A stretch of DNA of 64,000 bases from Stichopus chloronotus. Taxonomy: Eukaryota > Echinodermata > Holothuroidea > Aspidochirotida > Stichopodidae. The stretch is from contig CM037836.1 of NCBI GenBank assembly GCA_021234535.1, positions 23,302,769 to 23,366,768 on the forward strand. Reading direction: 5' to 3'. A program made the translations under genes and the position numbers. Below are positions 26,101-37,895 of the stretch, in pieces; the stretch's first letter is position 1, and every line of letters starts with the position of its first letter. The notes under the pieces were generated by a model. It ran no database searches. It saw nothing but the letters and a program-made list of their open reading frames with translations, and was not told where the DNA came from.

Positions 26101-29100
26101 TCTGACATGGCTTTTTCTTTCACGTTGATTCCCTTCATTCCACGATGCAGACACGTACCCAACCGGGCGAGGGGGGGGGGGCAGCTGTCAAATGTCTTAC
26201 GCCTCGTTTTCCCGAACCAAATAAAATTCGAAGGTACAGAATAGCAGCAGCATTTATAAGACCAAAACTTCGCAAAGAGTCATGGGAAGTACAGACTTTT
26301 AGCGTCTGCATGTAAATGTGTATATATACAATATCCCTTTGCACCATTCGTAGTGGAAATGCACATTAGTCTGGCCACGGGTTCTAAACACTAACAATTT
26401 TTGCCGAAAACTCACAAGATCAGGAAGACTGTGAAGTGAGAGTTTCCTATAATTTGAGAGGCATTTTCCCCCTCAACCCCCCTCCCATCCTACTGGTATT
26501 GTAATTTCATAAGGTGTCTCATAAAACCATGACGGCGGAATTGCGACTTTCCAAGTCATCTCAAGATTCCAACAACACCCCCCCCCCCCTCCTTTGCGCT
26601 GGCTGTTCTCTTCTGTTCACTTCTGATGGTTCGTTCTTTGCCTCCACCAGCTGATCTAGGTTCTTGGACCTTTGGTAATATTGGCCTACTGTGTGCGTGT
26701 GACTTGGCATTCCACATGTGTCCTACCGAAGTTATTGCAAATTGCTGCTTTATTTGCTGGCTGTGTACCGAAGACAAGTATCCTACTACGAAGCTGTTTC
26801 CACTTCTATTCACTTTCATCTGGATGGGAGTTACATGATGGAGAGATCCTTTATGGATGCACAATTTGACCGGATTCCATCAAAAAAGTTCATCACATGT
26901 CTAGAAGATACATAATTAGTGATTGATATGACAACTGATACATCCCAAGAGGTAGTATACCCTTGATACCAGTTGGGATATTTCTCAGCAAGTGTTCATC
27001 GTGTGTGAAAGGCCATAAAAGACGATCTTTTCCAAAATCTTACCATATAAATTGGGAATTTGTTGGGACTTGGAAGTAAGCAGGTTAAACTGTATGTGCA
27101 CTAAAAACATTGAGGCAATTGATGTAATTTTGATGATGTTGTAGTCTTTTACAATATTTGAGGATGGCGGAGGAAAAAAAACTTGCATTAACCCTAGATC
27201 TTCACTTATGTCGAAAAGTTTTTTGACATCTAACTTGAATGCTAACCGACCTATTGGGTAATTAATGGGGGTGTGCTACCAGGGATTTTGACGGTGGCAG
27301 AGAATGTAAGTACAGAATATTGTTACATTCTATAAGGTTTACTCAACAGGAAAGTATGCTGACAGATCAACACTAAGATGTTACTTATTAAAGCATCGCC
27401 AACCCCTAACCTTGTTTTGCAAACGATGAATTGATTGGTCCTATAACATTCTGTTCCACCGTCGTAGTGGAAGCGATGTAGTGTCTGCTACCAGTCTGAA
27501 GCTAGCGAAGGATACCAGCACATGATCTGTGCTATCTTCGGACTGCAGGTGTGCTGGCCATAGATACCACGGCTAGGATGTGTAAAATCATAGTATCAAT
27601 TCACAAGGCGTTTGCAATATCTAAATACTCATGTATGTTGTTGCATGGTTTCCTTTCAATTTTTTTTTTTCCACTCGTTCGTTCATCACCCTGTCGGTGT
27701 CACAAATTTTGTGCATCACTTTTATCACAAATTTCTCTCACTTTCTGCTTGAAAGGATTACCAAACAATTGACTTTTTCAACAGGTCTGACGCAACGGTT
27801 TTTTTCAAAATAATTTGTCACCTCGGTCTGCATTGATAGTAATTAACTTTTTTCCTATGAAAAGCAATTCCCCGTAATATAACCTATTGAATTGCGAAAG
27901 GGATGTGGGCCTGAAGACGCGGTTAATTCCAAGTTACAGGAGTTCCCCATTCCTACAGCCATTTTGTGACAGAGAGCAACGTCCACCAACTGATCACGCA
28001 CTTACGCCAGGGTGCGCTTTCAGGACAATATTTTCTGATGGTTTGTGGTATTGGCGTAGCTAGGGTGGGGAAGACAAGGCACGTGCCCTGGGCGCAGGTC
28101 GAAGGGGGCGCAATCTTCAGTTGAAGAGAAACAAATAAGATATAACATATATAAGATTCATTCGATTATCATGGCATAAGAAATAATATTTGCCGAAATA
28201 AAAGCCAGGTTGAGAAATTATTTAACGAAAAGGGTAGGGTGAAGAGGATCTACATCATCTCCACCAGGTTGCGTTGTATTTGTCCTCCCTGGGAAAAGAC
28301 CGAAATCACTAAAATTCCACCGCCAGTATATTCCAAAGTAGTGCTTGTGAGAAGGAATCCAAGACCGATGGAGCCGTGCAGTGATTGCGGAACTTCAGAG
28401 ATGGGAGGGGGGGGGGCTGTGGAGACTCACCCCCCATGAAAGAGTGGGGGAGTTAGATTTATCCTCCCCCTAATGTTTGTCAAGTATTCTAAGAATAAAT
28501 GAAAGGGGATGCATAGGTCATTGTGATTCTTATATCGTCTCAACCAATCTGATATTTTTTTTGCCATTTTTCGGAGATTTTTTCTAACACATTGAGCCAT
28601 TGCAGGCACGAGATTCCTATTTTAAAGCTGCGTAAATTTAGCTTAGATCACCAGGGAAGTGCGGACTTTCCGACCATCTGGAGGCTTTGGAAAGTTCACA
28701 AATAATCTTGTATCTTGGGGGCCAACTGATGGTATCGCTCTGCTTAGATAGTTGGCCAGACTATGGGGACGCTGGTGGCACTGGTGACGATGTGAAAACT
28801 GATGAGATTGAACTTGACGAGCAACAGGCCTGCCTATAGTGACTTACAGCAGGGAGGTGTTATTAGACCTCCCTGCTTACAGTGACTAAAAGTGCCAGAA
28901 CAGAAAATCATTTGGCGACAGTTGGCCCTTCCAAGTGTCGAAAGAGAAAATTTTGTGAACATAGTCACTTTGAGCCTGGCGCACACCTATTCGCTTCTTC
29001 AAGTGAAGATTAAACTTAAAGCTATATATGTGTCTTCCCGTAATAATTCAACAAATAAACTAAATGGGGAGAGGCTAGAGTGGTAGCATGATGAGGGGAC

Positions 29101-32100
29101 TAGGGGCACCATTTCAGTGTTTAACCCTAGGCGCTTCGTTGAGTGGTCACGCCAAGTTTGTCCAATGGACACCTCAAATGAAGACAAAAAGATAATATCT
29201 CATATCACCTTGAAATATATTTTAAAGTTAGTTTGCCCACATGAGATACGTTTGTGTCCGTAGTCTACACCCCTACCCTCCTTCTGTTGTCCACTTCGAT
29301 GTTTCTAACAGTGATAGTAGATAGTAGAACAGTGGCAGAAGGTAACCATAACAGTGAGTCTAAACTAAGTATACATAACTAAACTGCTGCTTACATACAG
29401 ACCCACATATACACATATACACTGTTTAGAAACTCCGTTGTGGGTTTATTCACTAGCAATCATTGAGATGGACCTGATTTATTTCAATTCCCACTTATCT
29501 GTCTCAACACAACAACTGCACTCTACAGTGCCAGATTGCTTCACTTCTGTCGTATCTTCTGAAATATTTGTGTTTCAACAATCACGTTTACTCTAAGTTT
29601 ATCACCCTCTTCCAATTTCCCTCAAGAGTTGACTGGACATAATTCTTGAGAACAGGTTACATATTACACGAAACACAAGCAACTGCAAGTGTGATAGGTT
29701 TTTTGTTTTCTTTAGATTTTTTTTTTTTTTAGATTTTTATATATTTCTTCTATGTTTTTCTTAAGGGGGGCAGGATGTGCTCGCCGTCTCCACGGTGGAG
29801 GCTCGGAACGCCCATGATAATACTAAATTTACCGTGATGTAGGTCTAGCGCCCCTCAACAACAACTGAAACGTGTAAACTCAATCGACGACCGGTCGCCT
29901 TGTGTGGTGTCACGTGCATAGTGTTTGAAACCGGTGTCAGTAGCATGGATGCCCGAACCCGTCCAAATGTATCCGAATATCCGCTGTGTCATGAATCGAA
30001 TTACTACACGACGCAAATAATTCCGTCGTGTAGTCATTCAATTTGCGACCCGACGGTTATTGATGCTTTTGACGGGTTCGTGCATCCACAATGTAGTTTA
30101 CAACGAAGTGTGTTATTAATCAATGGGTGAAAATCAGAATACACTCAGTGTATGCCAACCATGACACCTCCAAAAGAAGCAACTTGCTGGTTAAAGCTTA
30201 AACAACCTTTGCCCTCAATCTCCTAGTCACAGTCATCCGTTTTAATTGACTAACGTTGTATGCAGGAAGTTAAGTCAATAGGTCTTTAAAAAATGGATAT
30301 CAGGACAACATATGTGTTTCTTAATTCGCAATAAATTATCTAAATACATGCACCTGTCTGCATAGAATGCACACAATACTCGTTTGTCTCACTGTGTAAA
30401 CTAACCAAATTACAGAAAAATGCACAAAGCACCACCTGTTCTCAATTTGCCTGTGCTACACTGGCGAAAAATATCGTTCTAACAAGTTATGGCTTCCCTT
30501 TGTATAGGCATGGTGGTAGTTCCTTTGTATACTGCGTGGGTGAACTGCATTTACGCAGGGGTGTCCGAATTTTCCTCTGCCAAACATTCACCAAATAATT
30601 TGTTGGGACATAAACCCACTTAGCCTATAATCATGCATCTGTGTTGGCCATCCCACACATGATTTCACTGTAGCGTAATTTCTGCGCCAGTTCGTTGAAC
30701 CACGCAGGAACGTGTGATTGGAAGTATTGGTTGAAAGGCCCAATGACGTCAACATTCATGTTAAAGATTTGCTCAATAGTTACGTAATATGTATTTAGTC
30801 ACGTATTATAATGCAGCAGACGATCTCAACACTTCACAATTGAAGTGCCAACTGTGTGATTTCAATAGGGCATCATCTGATCATACAAATAGTTCTCGAG
30901 GAACTACGTTTGGAAATATTCATCAATCGTGACGTACGCTGTTGGTGTTGGCGTAACATTGGTAAAGATGGGAACAAGTGTATTCCTTGTGAACAAGTCT
31001 ATCATATCCCCTGTCATGTATCCTACACAAATATCACTATGACATGTGACTACGGAGTCTTCGGCACATAAAAAAGTTAACTACGGTACTACTGTACTCA
31101 TATTAGTTTCAGTGCAATAGCAAGATAGCGGATCCAATATCTGAAAGGGAGAGGGGGGGGGGTGAACTTAGGGAAAGCAAGGGTGAATGGGTATATGGAA
31201 TTGTGGGAAGATTATCTAAGCCGAGCGTCACCATCAGTTCAGTATCAGAAAAAATTTTGGAATAAAAATACCCCTAGATCCCGGAAATGATTCTTCCGAA
31301 GCCTCCGAGAATAGCCTCCTCAGTGGGAGAGGAGTATTTTTTGCGACGGATACCGTAACTGTTTTTCTTAACATTATTGGAAGTTTTTTGCACTCAAACC
31401 TTCCAAAGAAGTGGCGTCACAAGGGTGACAGGGTTGGTTGGTCTGGGTCGGTCAAGAAAGTCGACGTACTCCCAGGGGCGTAGCTAAAAGTGAGGGGGAT
31501 AAACATTGTGGAAAGACCAACTGAGCGCCATCATCAGAGCGGGAAAGTACTAGAAAATTTTGGATTAAGAATACTCCTTTGATCGGACGGAAATCGCCCT
31601 TTCGATGCTCAGTAAGTGGGCCTAAGCCCCAGAAAAATTGTTCTCGGAGACAAAAAGCTTGTTCACTGTTAGCTATTCCAGGTTTCTACCTGTTTGACCT
31701 TTGGCACGGTATCATTAAAAGACCATTAACTCTTACACTGAACTGGCTTATAATTTAAACTTGCTGTTATGGTAAAGTCAAGGGACGGCGGGGAAGGAAA
31801 GGGACGGTGGCAAGAAATGCAAGGAGATGAGGAAAGCCCAGTATATATTCACCTGGACTGACTATCATTCGAGGTTCGTGTATTCGGTATATGTGTTATG
31901 GGAAAAGGGTGAGTCTGGAAAAGGCCCCTCGAATATTCGCCTAGGCTAAAATTATGCTAGTTTGCGCGTTATTTGTTGATTTGGCGAAAACCATTTTTTT
32001 TTTAGGGGGGCTCCCCTGGATCCTTCCTGAATAAACAGGGTCATTCAAAAGGCATGAGCATCAATTCTATTCAATCAAGAGACAAGATGAACGCTGTTTC

Positions 32101-32910
32101 GTTCATTTTGTACAATTGCAATTCAAAGTTCACGGAAAGGGAAATGACGAGAGGTTGCGTGAAGAGGAGCAGGGGACGAGGTTGAGATGAAAATTCTAAG
32201 ACAATGGTAAATCATCACTAAAATAAAATGCGAAATGACGCTTTTTTATACGAAGTTATTTAAGATATGTTGCCATAGGAATCGAAGTGGTGGACAGATT
32301 TGCTTGCCCAGATTCTGGTACGTGATATTATAACGAACACTGAGTGTCAGAAAATCGCAATGATAATTCTTCAATTCCGGAAATTCAATATTGATAACAT
32401 TTCTTTCTCAACTGCCACCTTGTCAGTCTCCGTATACATGAACCATTTGAACACCTTTCTTGTAATAAGTTCACTGCGAAATTATTTTTCGTACCCCGCC
32501 GTTGCTTTTGGTGAAAGCATTGTCGACTTTCTGTATTTACTTTTCCAACACGCTAACAGAACCATGAAGTGGTGGAACCAAATGCCGCAGCCTTTATAGT
32601 AAGTGGTGATGAGGCAAAACCGGCGGACGTGATAAAGCTAGAACAGAAAGATGAAACACCACAGCGAGAAGGAAAATCATCACCCGACGGTAAACTGCGA
32701 CTCGAAGTTCATCCAGGTGAAACAGCTGAAGAGACAAAGGAAGATGAAGATGGAGAAACGGCAGAACCGAAAAGAGACTCCGATGATGACGAAAAGATGA
32801 AAGAGGAGAAGAATGAAGAAGACAGTAGGGATGAGAAAACAAAGACAGTGTCAGATGAGGATAAGAAGCAATCTGAAACAAATGATGATTCGCGAGAGGG
32901 TGAGAATTAA
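16768..32910 (+). CDS. GOLM1/GOLM2 (CASC4)-like type II Golgi membrane coiled-coil protein
   Basis: Three exons join in phase 0: 16768-17121, 22758-23057 and 32560-32910 (stop), giving 334 residues. The ATG at 16768 starts MDSRAISSRGG, a short cytosolic tail. A single membrane segment follows (about residues 16-31, LFLIVLTASVVVLGY) with basic RYSNLRRRY after it. Residues about 40-170 are charged heptad-like coiled coil rich in E, K and Q. Residues about 171-218 are Ala/Gln/Pro/Asn-rich, and the last ~115 residues are strongly acidic and Lys-rich (DDDEKMKEEKNEED) ending DSREGEN. This order (tail, membrane segment, coiled coil, acidic lumenal tail) matches GOLM1/GOLM2, which reside in the Golgi; the family's usual length is about 400. 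GOLIM4 (GPP130) has a similar plan and cannot be excluded, because low-complexity sequence makes homology weak. An extra exon in the 9.5-kb second intron is possible. A candidate poly(A) signal lies at 33424 (ATTAAA) or 34205 (AATAAA). Confidence 0.68.
17439..17694. mobile_element. TTAA-flanked MITE, copy B
   Basis: 256 bp, in the first intron of the GOLM-like gene. Ends TTAAAGGCTGTAATGCATCA and its inverse, both at TTAA. Same orientation as copies A and C. Confidence 0.87.
21730..22345. repeat. Degenerate ~162-bp tandem repeat carrying AGGTCA half-sites
   Basis: GGTATGTG...GAGTGCAAG recurs at 21734 and 21898, and ACATTGAATGCAAG at 22230, spacing about one and two times 162 bp. Each unit carries AGGTCA-type hexamers, including a direct repeat with 1-base spacing, GGGTCAAAGGTCA (about 21940-21952). 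It lies in GOLM-like intron 1. Confidence 0.6.
22758..23057 (+). CDS. GOLM-like exon 2 (coiled coil, then Ala/Gln/Pro-rich)
   Basis: Acceptor CCTTTCAG|GGGCAGG and donor GGTCAG|GTATAA bound exactly 100 codons, phase 0 at both ends. It begins GQADACKEKDSQIDTMRKEK and ends in an A/Q/N/P-rich run. Reading past the donor gives an immediate stop. Confidence 0.78.
23722..23883. mobile_element. Foldback MITE (CACTGT ends), copy 2
   Basis: A 162-bp relative of 6462-6627 with ends CACTGTTAAAAAATA and TTTTTTACAGAG. It is flanked by TA on both sides, as for Tc1/mariner-type insertions. It lies in intron 2 of the GOLM-like gene. Confidence 0.75.
28620..28750 (+). repeat. Longer copy of the ACCAACTGATGG interspersed repeat
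   Basis: TTTAAAGCTGCGTAAATTTA, TAGATCACCAGGGAAGTG, TTGGAAAGTTCACAAAT and GGGCCAACTGATGGTATCGC follow in order. The copies at 8.2 and 8.5 kb carry weaker forms of the same series. Confidence 0.5.
28849..28876. repeat. Small hairpin related in sequence to 48616-48652
   Basis: GCAGGGAGGT (28849-28858) pairs perfectly with ACCTCCCTGC (28867-28876). Flanks TAGTGACTTACA and TTACAGTGACTA are partly symmetric. It shares the AGGGAGGT/AGGAGGT core with the hairpin at 48.6 kb. Confidence 0.55.
32560..32910 (+). CDS. GOLM-like last exon (acidic C-terminal tail)
   Basis: Acceptor ACGCTAACAG|AACCATG opens in phase 0 with NHEVVEPNAAAF. It continues for 116 codons of very acidic, Lys-rich sequence to TAA at 32908-32910. 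It is joined to exon 2 by phase and composition, not by a recognised motif, so the link is an inference. Confidence 0.65.
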   Translation, partial: NHEVVEPNAAAFIVSGDEAKPADVIKLEQKDETPQREGKSSPDGKLRLEVHPGETAEETKEDEDGETAEPKRDSDDDEKMKEEKNEEDSRDEKTKTVSDEDKKQSETNDDSREGEN

Positions 32911-35900
32911 ATTTGTATGCAACACTCACAAAGACCACTGGAGTTGGTATTATCAAATTAACTCCCTGCCAAGACTATGACCGCAACTGCTGCATTGTGG
33001 TTAAGCCTCATCCTTGAAATTAGTGTAGTCAATTAATTTTCATAACTTCGGTATTTCTGTGTGTACACGTTAAAGTGTTATCAAAGTTTTTTTAATCTGC
33101 TGGCACTTCGTTCGAGTCGAGTATATGTTCAAGTACTATTATCCGTTATAATTTCTCCACCCCGGGCCCCTTCCCCACACCTTGTACAACTACCTCTTCT
33201 TATACATGTTACTGAGCACGCATGGAATCACGAATTAAGAGAACTGTGGTTAAATGAGTGCTAATCACGAAGGTGATAATGATGTACCCATCCATGGAAG
33301 ATATGCCACCAGCCTCCCCCAGTAGTTATGAAGGCTAGCATGAATGGACTGGGTAGTACCGAGAACAGGTGAAGATGGCTTGAAATGAATATGATGGTCG
33401 AGAAATAGCCTCAGAAGGTGATGATTAAAAAAAGTTTGCAACATTTTGTGACGCAAAAATGAAAGATATTAACCTTTTTGTAACATAGATTTAGATCATC
33501 GAGTAAATTGTGAAAACGACAGTGTTTACAAGTTGAGACCTATAGTGCAATGTTCATTGACATCGCTGACAGAACACAGCGACACAGGGAACGTTTTCAC
33601 TTGGACTAATTTAAAATAATGGCAGTTCTTATTTAGGCCTTTAACGGTTGTACAACGTCATTTAATTTTTACCTGTAGTGACGGGGAAGGTAACAAATTA
33701 ATATTTTTGTTTCCACCTATACTTATGAAAACGAGTTAGTAATATTTCTGAATAAGAATGAAAAACAAAGACGGAATCAAATGAAACTTGACACTGTCTT
33801 CATATGTTAGACGCAAAGTATATTACTGCTTTCTTTGCTAGGTGCAACTCCATAGGAACTGAAGCATTGCGTATACCACGTTAAAGTACTGCACGAAATA
33901 ATGCGAACAGAAAAATTTGATCAAGCAAAACTCACGCTTTGACCTCTCGAACTGCAAACCTCTTTCACGAAACAAAGGATGACGGACGTTGCCTATTCTG
34001 TAGCCACAATAGGCATCTGTGAATATTTCACACCATTATCAATTCACCGGACCCAATCCATAGCATGACATCATGTATCTTGACAAGTCTGCAGAATTAC
34101 ATCCATCCGATCACCTTTCCTAATGTCTCTGACCAGAGACTAACCTTGTCAGGTATATCGGGTGTGATATACCTATCTAGAGACACGTATGCGAAACATT
34201 AGAAAATAAAACTATGGCGTTTGGTGATTTCACTCGTATTGGACGACGGTAAAATGGTAAGATTTTTTTTTCCATCAAACAGTCACTCAAACCTGACGCA
34301 TGTATACGGCCATCGGGTAGGACTAAGCAAAGCGATTCACACACGTGGTACTTCCATCATTAAGATCAATATCAAAAAGGTTTGTTGCAACTGCGTGTAT
34401 TTTGGTCACAATATATGGGTATATTAATGGTCGATGTACAACGCAGGCCAGAGGTGTGAGCAACAGTAAATCTCGGTTTGAACTTTTAATACACAATCAT
34501 AACAACAAAATCGTACAACTGAAAGTATCTCAAAGAAAGCTGGTTACAATCAGCATAAATGGGGAAGATCCCTTTTTTCCCTTGGGGGGAGGGGGGTATG
34601 AAGCAAAAAGCATGACCCCGGTCGTTGGAGAAAGTCGTACAGAGAGAGTATGGTTTAGCTTATGCAATGTGTTCCATATCCAAAAAAGAAACGAGAGCAA
34701 TTGCACATACAAAGTGTGAGTATAGGAAATATTAGTACAGTAGACTAGAAAAACATCCAATGTATGGTTGTACTTGCATTGTTATGTGTACATAAAGGCA
34801 TGAAAATATTATTTGCCCAGACAGAGATTTATGAGGGTTATGTTGAATTATATCCCGTCCACCCATTTTCATGAAGACATTTATCCCCAGTCCACCCCCC
34901 CCCCCCCCGGAATGTCAGCACACTACAATGTCATAGATCAATCATTCTGTGGTTACACAATATAGCATAGCATTAAAATATCACACCAATCCTTCAATGA
35001 ACATTATTTTAGACGTATGAAACATACCTGTTAATAAATGCTAATCAAAGTGGCTCTCTACACAAAGTGATTAATTAATTAATTATGAGTCCAGATAAAG
35101 ACAAAGGCTAGTGAAAATGTTTCTTTATAAGAGGTTACTGTACTATTTCTTTCAAAACCACACACAAAAGAAAAAATGTTTTAATTTTGCTTAGCTGTAT
35201 CAACTGATTCAGATCCAAGCAACTTTCTACAGTTTCCTGACTCTGATATTTGTCTTTGCATTTGGAAAAAAAAAATAATCCTTGCAAAAGATTATTGATA
35301 AGAAGTTTACTAATGCACTATAACTTTAAAAAGCCTACAAAACATATTATAGTAACCGTAAGAAACAATAAAAGAGCGTCACAATTTCGTCTCTTTGAGA
35401 CCTAACTAGTCTGAAACGTATCCATTGTGCAAATAAAAGAGTGAAACCTTGACTACTTGTGCTGTGCCTTTATTGGTCTTTTCGTAGCCTAAAGATGACC
35501 ATACACGTCACAAAAAAATGATAATAATTAAAGGGACACTTTGACAGTGCACACATTCACTGAAGTCAACAGGAGGACAAGTTTGGGGGGAAAAGACGGA
35601 ATTGACCATTTTTACGTGCCACATTACACAACAAAAAATATTCCATGAAAAGAGTACTGAATTTGACAAGGCCTGGAATAGGATCATAAAGTTTTAAATT
35701 ATGATCTACAAGGTCGCAGGTCTTCTTCTTCAATGAATGGGATGCATCATACAACATATGCTCAGATTGGACTGCCATCCTTGTCCTTGAGTGATATAAA
35801 ACTGAGTAATAAAATTGAAGAATTGGATAACAACAACACTTCTTCACATTCTTTACACTTTATGCCAAAAGCATAAAAAAAATTACCACCGTCTGCAGAA

Positions 35901-37706
35901 AAAAAAACTGGATTTCTGGTTTGCACTCAGAAATTTTGATGCAAGAACTTATTTAAAGTTGGTAACATTGATTGAGTTTCCCTATGTTTTCCAGGAGTTA
36001 GCAATGACCCGAATCAGAACTAATCCTGCATGTAACAATGCTTGATGTAATGGTCATTTGATGGCAGCATTCCTATCTCTGTTCAGAGTATCTTATGTTG
36101 ATAACTTTTTCATAAGCAACCTGCTTCATTGTTCTGAATGCACTTTCACGGTTGCATCATACATGCATGTGGACGAAACGTTTTCTTTGTAAAGTGACGA
36201 GCAAACACTATCAGCAGAGACATGGCTGGAGAGAATGAACATGGCATACTGAAGACAAACTTGTTCTTCTCCCAACAGTTGTTACACTGAGCATCCTCCT
36301 TAGGTGGGGAGGTCAGTTTTGGTACATATAGCAAGGTCAAAGGTCAACATTAGGCCAACTTCACAGTGACTGATGCTACACCTGCACTTCATACTCTACA
36401 GAGAAGGCTGAGCAAACCAAAACACACAGAATGTGCAATAAGGAGAGAAGATCAAGGGTATCTATAAATAGGACATCACCGAAACTACGCTCTCAATCAT
36501 GGGTCTTGTGCACCTTTAGGTTGGTTGTTTCAAAGCTACATGGGATTTAGATACATGATTCTCCAATGAAAAGGGACGATAAAGCTATTATAATCAAGGC
36601 ATCGGGGAGTCGGATCATGGTATCTGATGACTGTGCAACTGCTTTGGTCCACTAAAGTGTGCTAACGACTGCCAAGTTTGCAAGCAGAGAAGACGATCCT
36701 GTACAACATTGCCATATCATACAGGTGCCAGGCTTTTAAGACTTTAAGCATCTTACTGGTTTCTAAGACGCGAGTCGATAGGCAGTATTCGTTAAACGTG
36801 ACGCAACTTAAGAGTTCTGGAGTGTAATAACAGTGGATTGCAAACATATAGAACGGAATGTGCAGAAGGAGAAAAAAGCAAACAAAACTTGAGAAGTTGA
36901 GAAAAACTAAAGCAAAAATCATTGAAAGAAGACAAAAAGAATTGGATGAACTCAGGGGTACAGGAAGAATGGGGACACCTCCCCCCCCCCCAAGCAATTG
37001 GTCATGAGGTCAGCAGGCACAGTACTGCATCCCTTTTAAAAAGACACTACATTTCAGAAGCAATAATGTAATAATGTTAACTCGAGCACCGCATGGACAG
37101 CAGGAGACAAGGTGTATTGGCTGAGACTTTACAACAGGATCCACAAGGAGACGACTGTTTCCAGAGTGAAAGCTTCCTCAGTGAAGGCTCCATTAGAAAT
37201 TAGGATGTACTGACATGTTCTTGCTCACCCTATAAGATTTGTGCTACTTAACAAGGACAAGATCTCTTTTGTATTGTTTACCCCAAAGTTAGATTCTCCA
37301 ATGCTACATGCAAATGTTACCAAACACACGCTTCTTCTTTTTTTTTTTGGGGGGGGAGGAGCAGGGGAGGAAGCTGTATACTCTGTAAGCAAAACAAATA
37401 CACAGAGTGCAATTTGCACACAGCCACTCTCACCACCCAGAAGGGCTAAAGGCATTCAGGATGGGCTAGAACTTTATTGTGCACTGCCCTCCTATCAATG
37501 GGGCACTCTTCCTGACTGGACACTGTTAGTTGCTACATGAATAACGTGTTCAATTGAAACACATTTAATTAACCAAACTACACACCTTCCCACGATCACG
37601 AAAGTATCATTCATTCATGAAATTAACATAAATGTTGAATTCCTTTCATTTTCGATCACGATAATTTCTGCATGCTGACAGACTGCTGCATCTTGACACC
37701 AGGCAC
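32911..37706. other. Convergent intergenic region between the GOLM-like gene and FBP
   Basis: 4.8 kb holding the two 3' UTRs, a C14 run (34895-34908), a C run near 36980 and a G run near 37350. No supported gene. Confidence 0.6.
37473..37478 (-). terminator. Candidate FBP poly(A) signal AATAAA
   Basis: AATAAA on the minus strand lies about 230 bases past the FBP stop codon. It is the nearest canonical hexamer seen. Transcript evidence is needed to confirm use. Confidence 0.4.
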
Positions 37707-37895
37707 CTATTTGCTGTGCTTCTTTGCAATCTCCAGGAATTCCTTCACGTCCTCGGGGGACCCCAGGACAATGGGTGACCGTTGATGGAGCTCCTTGGGT
37801 TGAATATCTAATATACTGTCTAGTCCGTTGGTGGCCAGCCCTCCTGCCTGTTCAATGATGAAAGCCATGGGGTTGCACTCGTACAAAAGTCGCAG
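37707..37895 (-). CDS. FBP1: FBP exon 6 (active-site end and stop)
   Basis: Acceptor CCACCCAG|CTGCGAC gives 62 codons plus stop. It begins [12 protein letters not shown] and ends EIAKKHSK. E280 of the catalytic signature is here. Confidence 0.96.
   Translation of the reverse strand: MRLLYECNPMAFIIEQAGGLATNGLDSILDIQPKELHQRSPIVLGSPEDVKEFLEIAKKHSK

Larger units (their letters stand above)
23058..32559. other. Intron 2 of the GOLM-like gene
   Basis: 9.5 kb. Contains foldback MITE copy 2, the hairpin at 28849, the CTACACGACG hairpin at 30006, ACCAACTGATGG cores, and CAGGGGCGTAGCTA at about 31474, which looks like one hAT end without a visible partner. An unrecognised short exon cannot be excluded. 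Confidence 0.55.
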
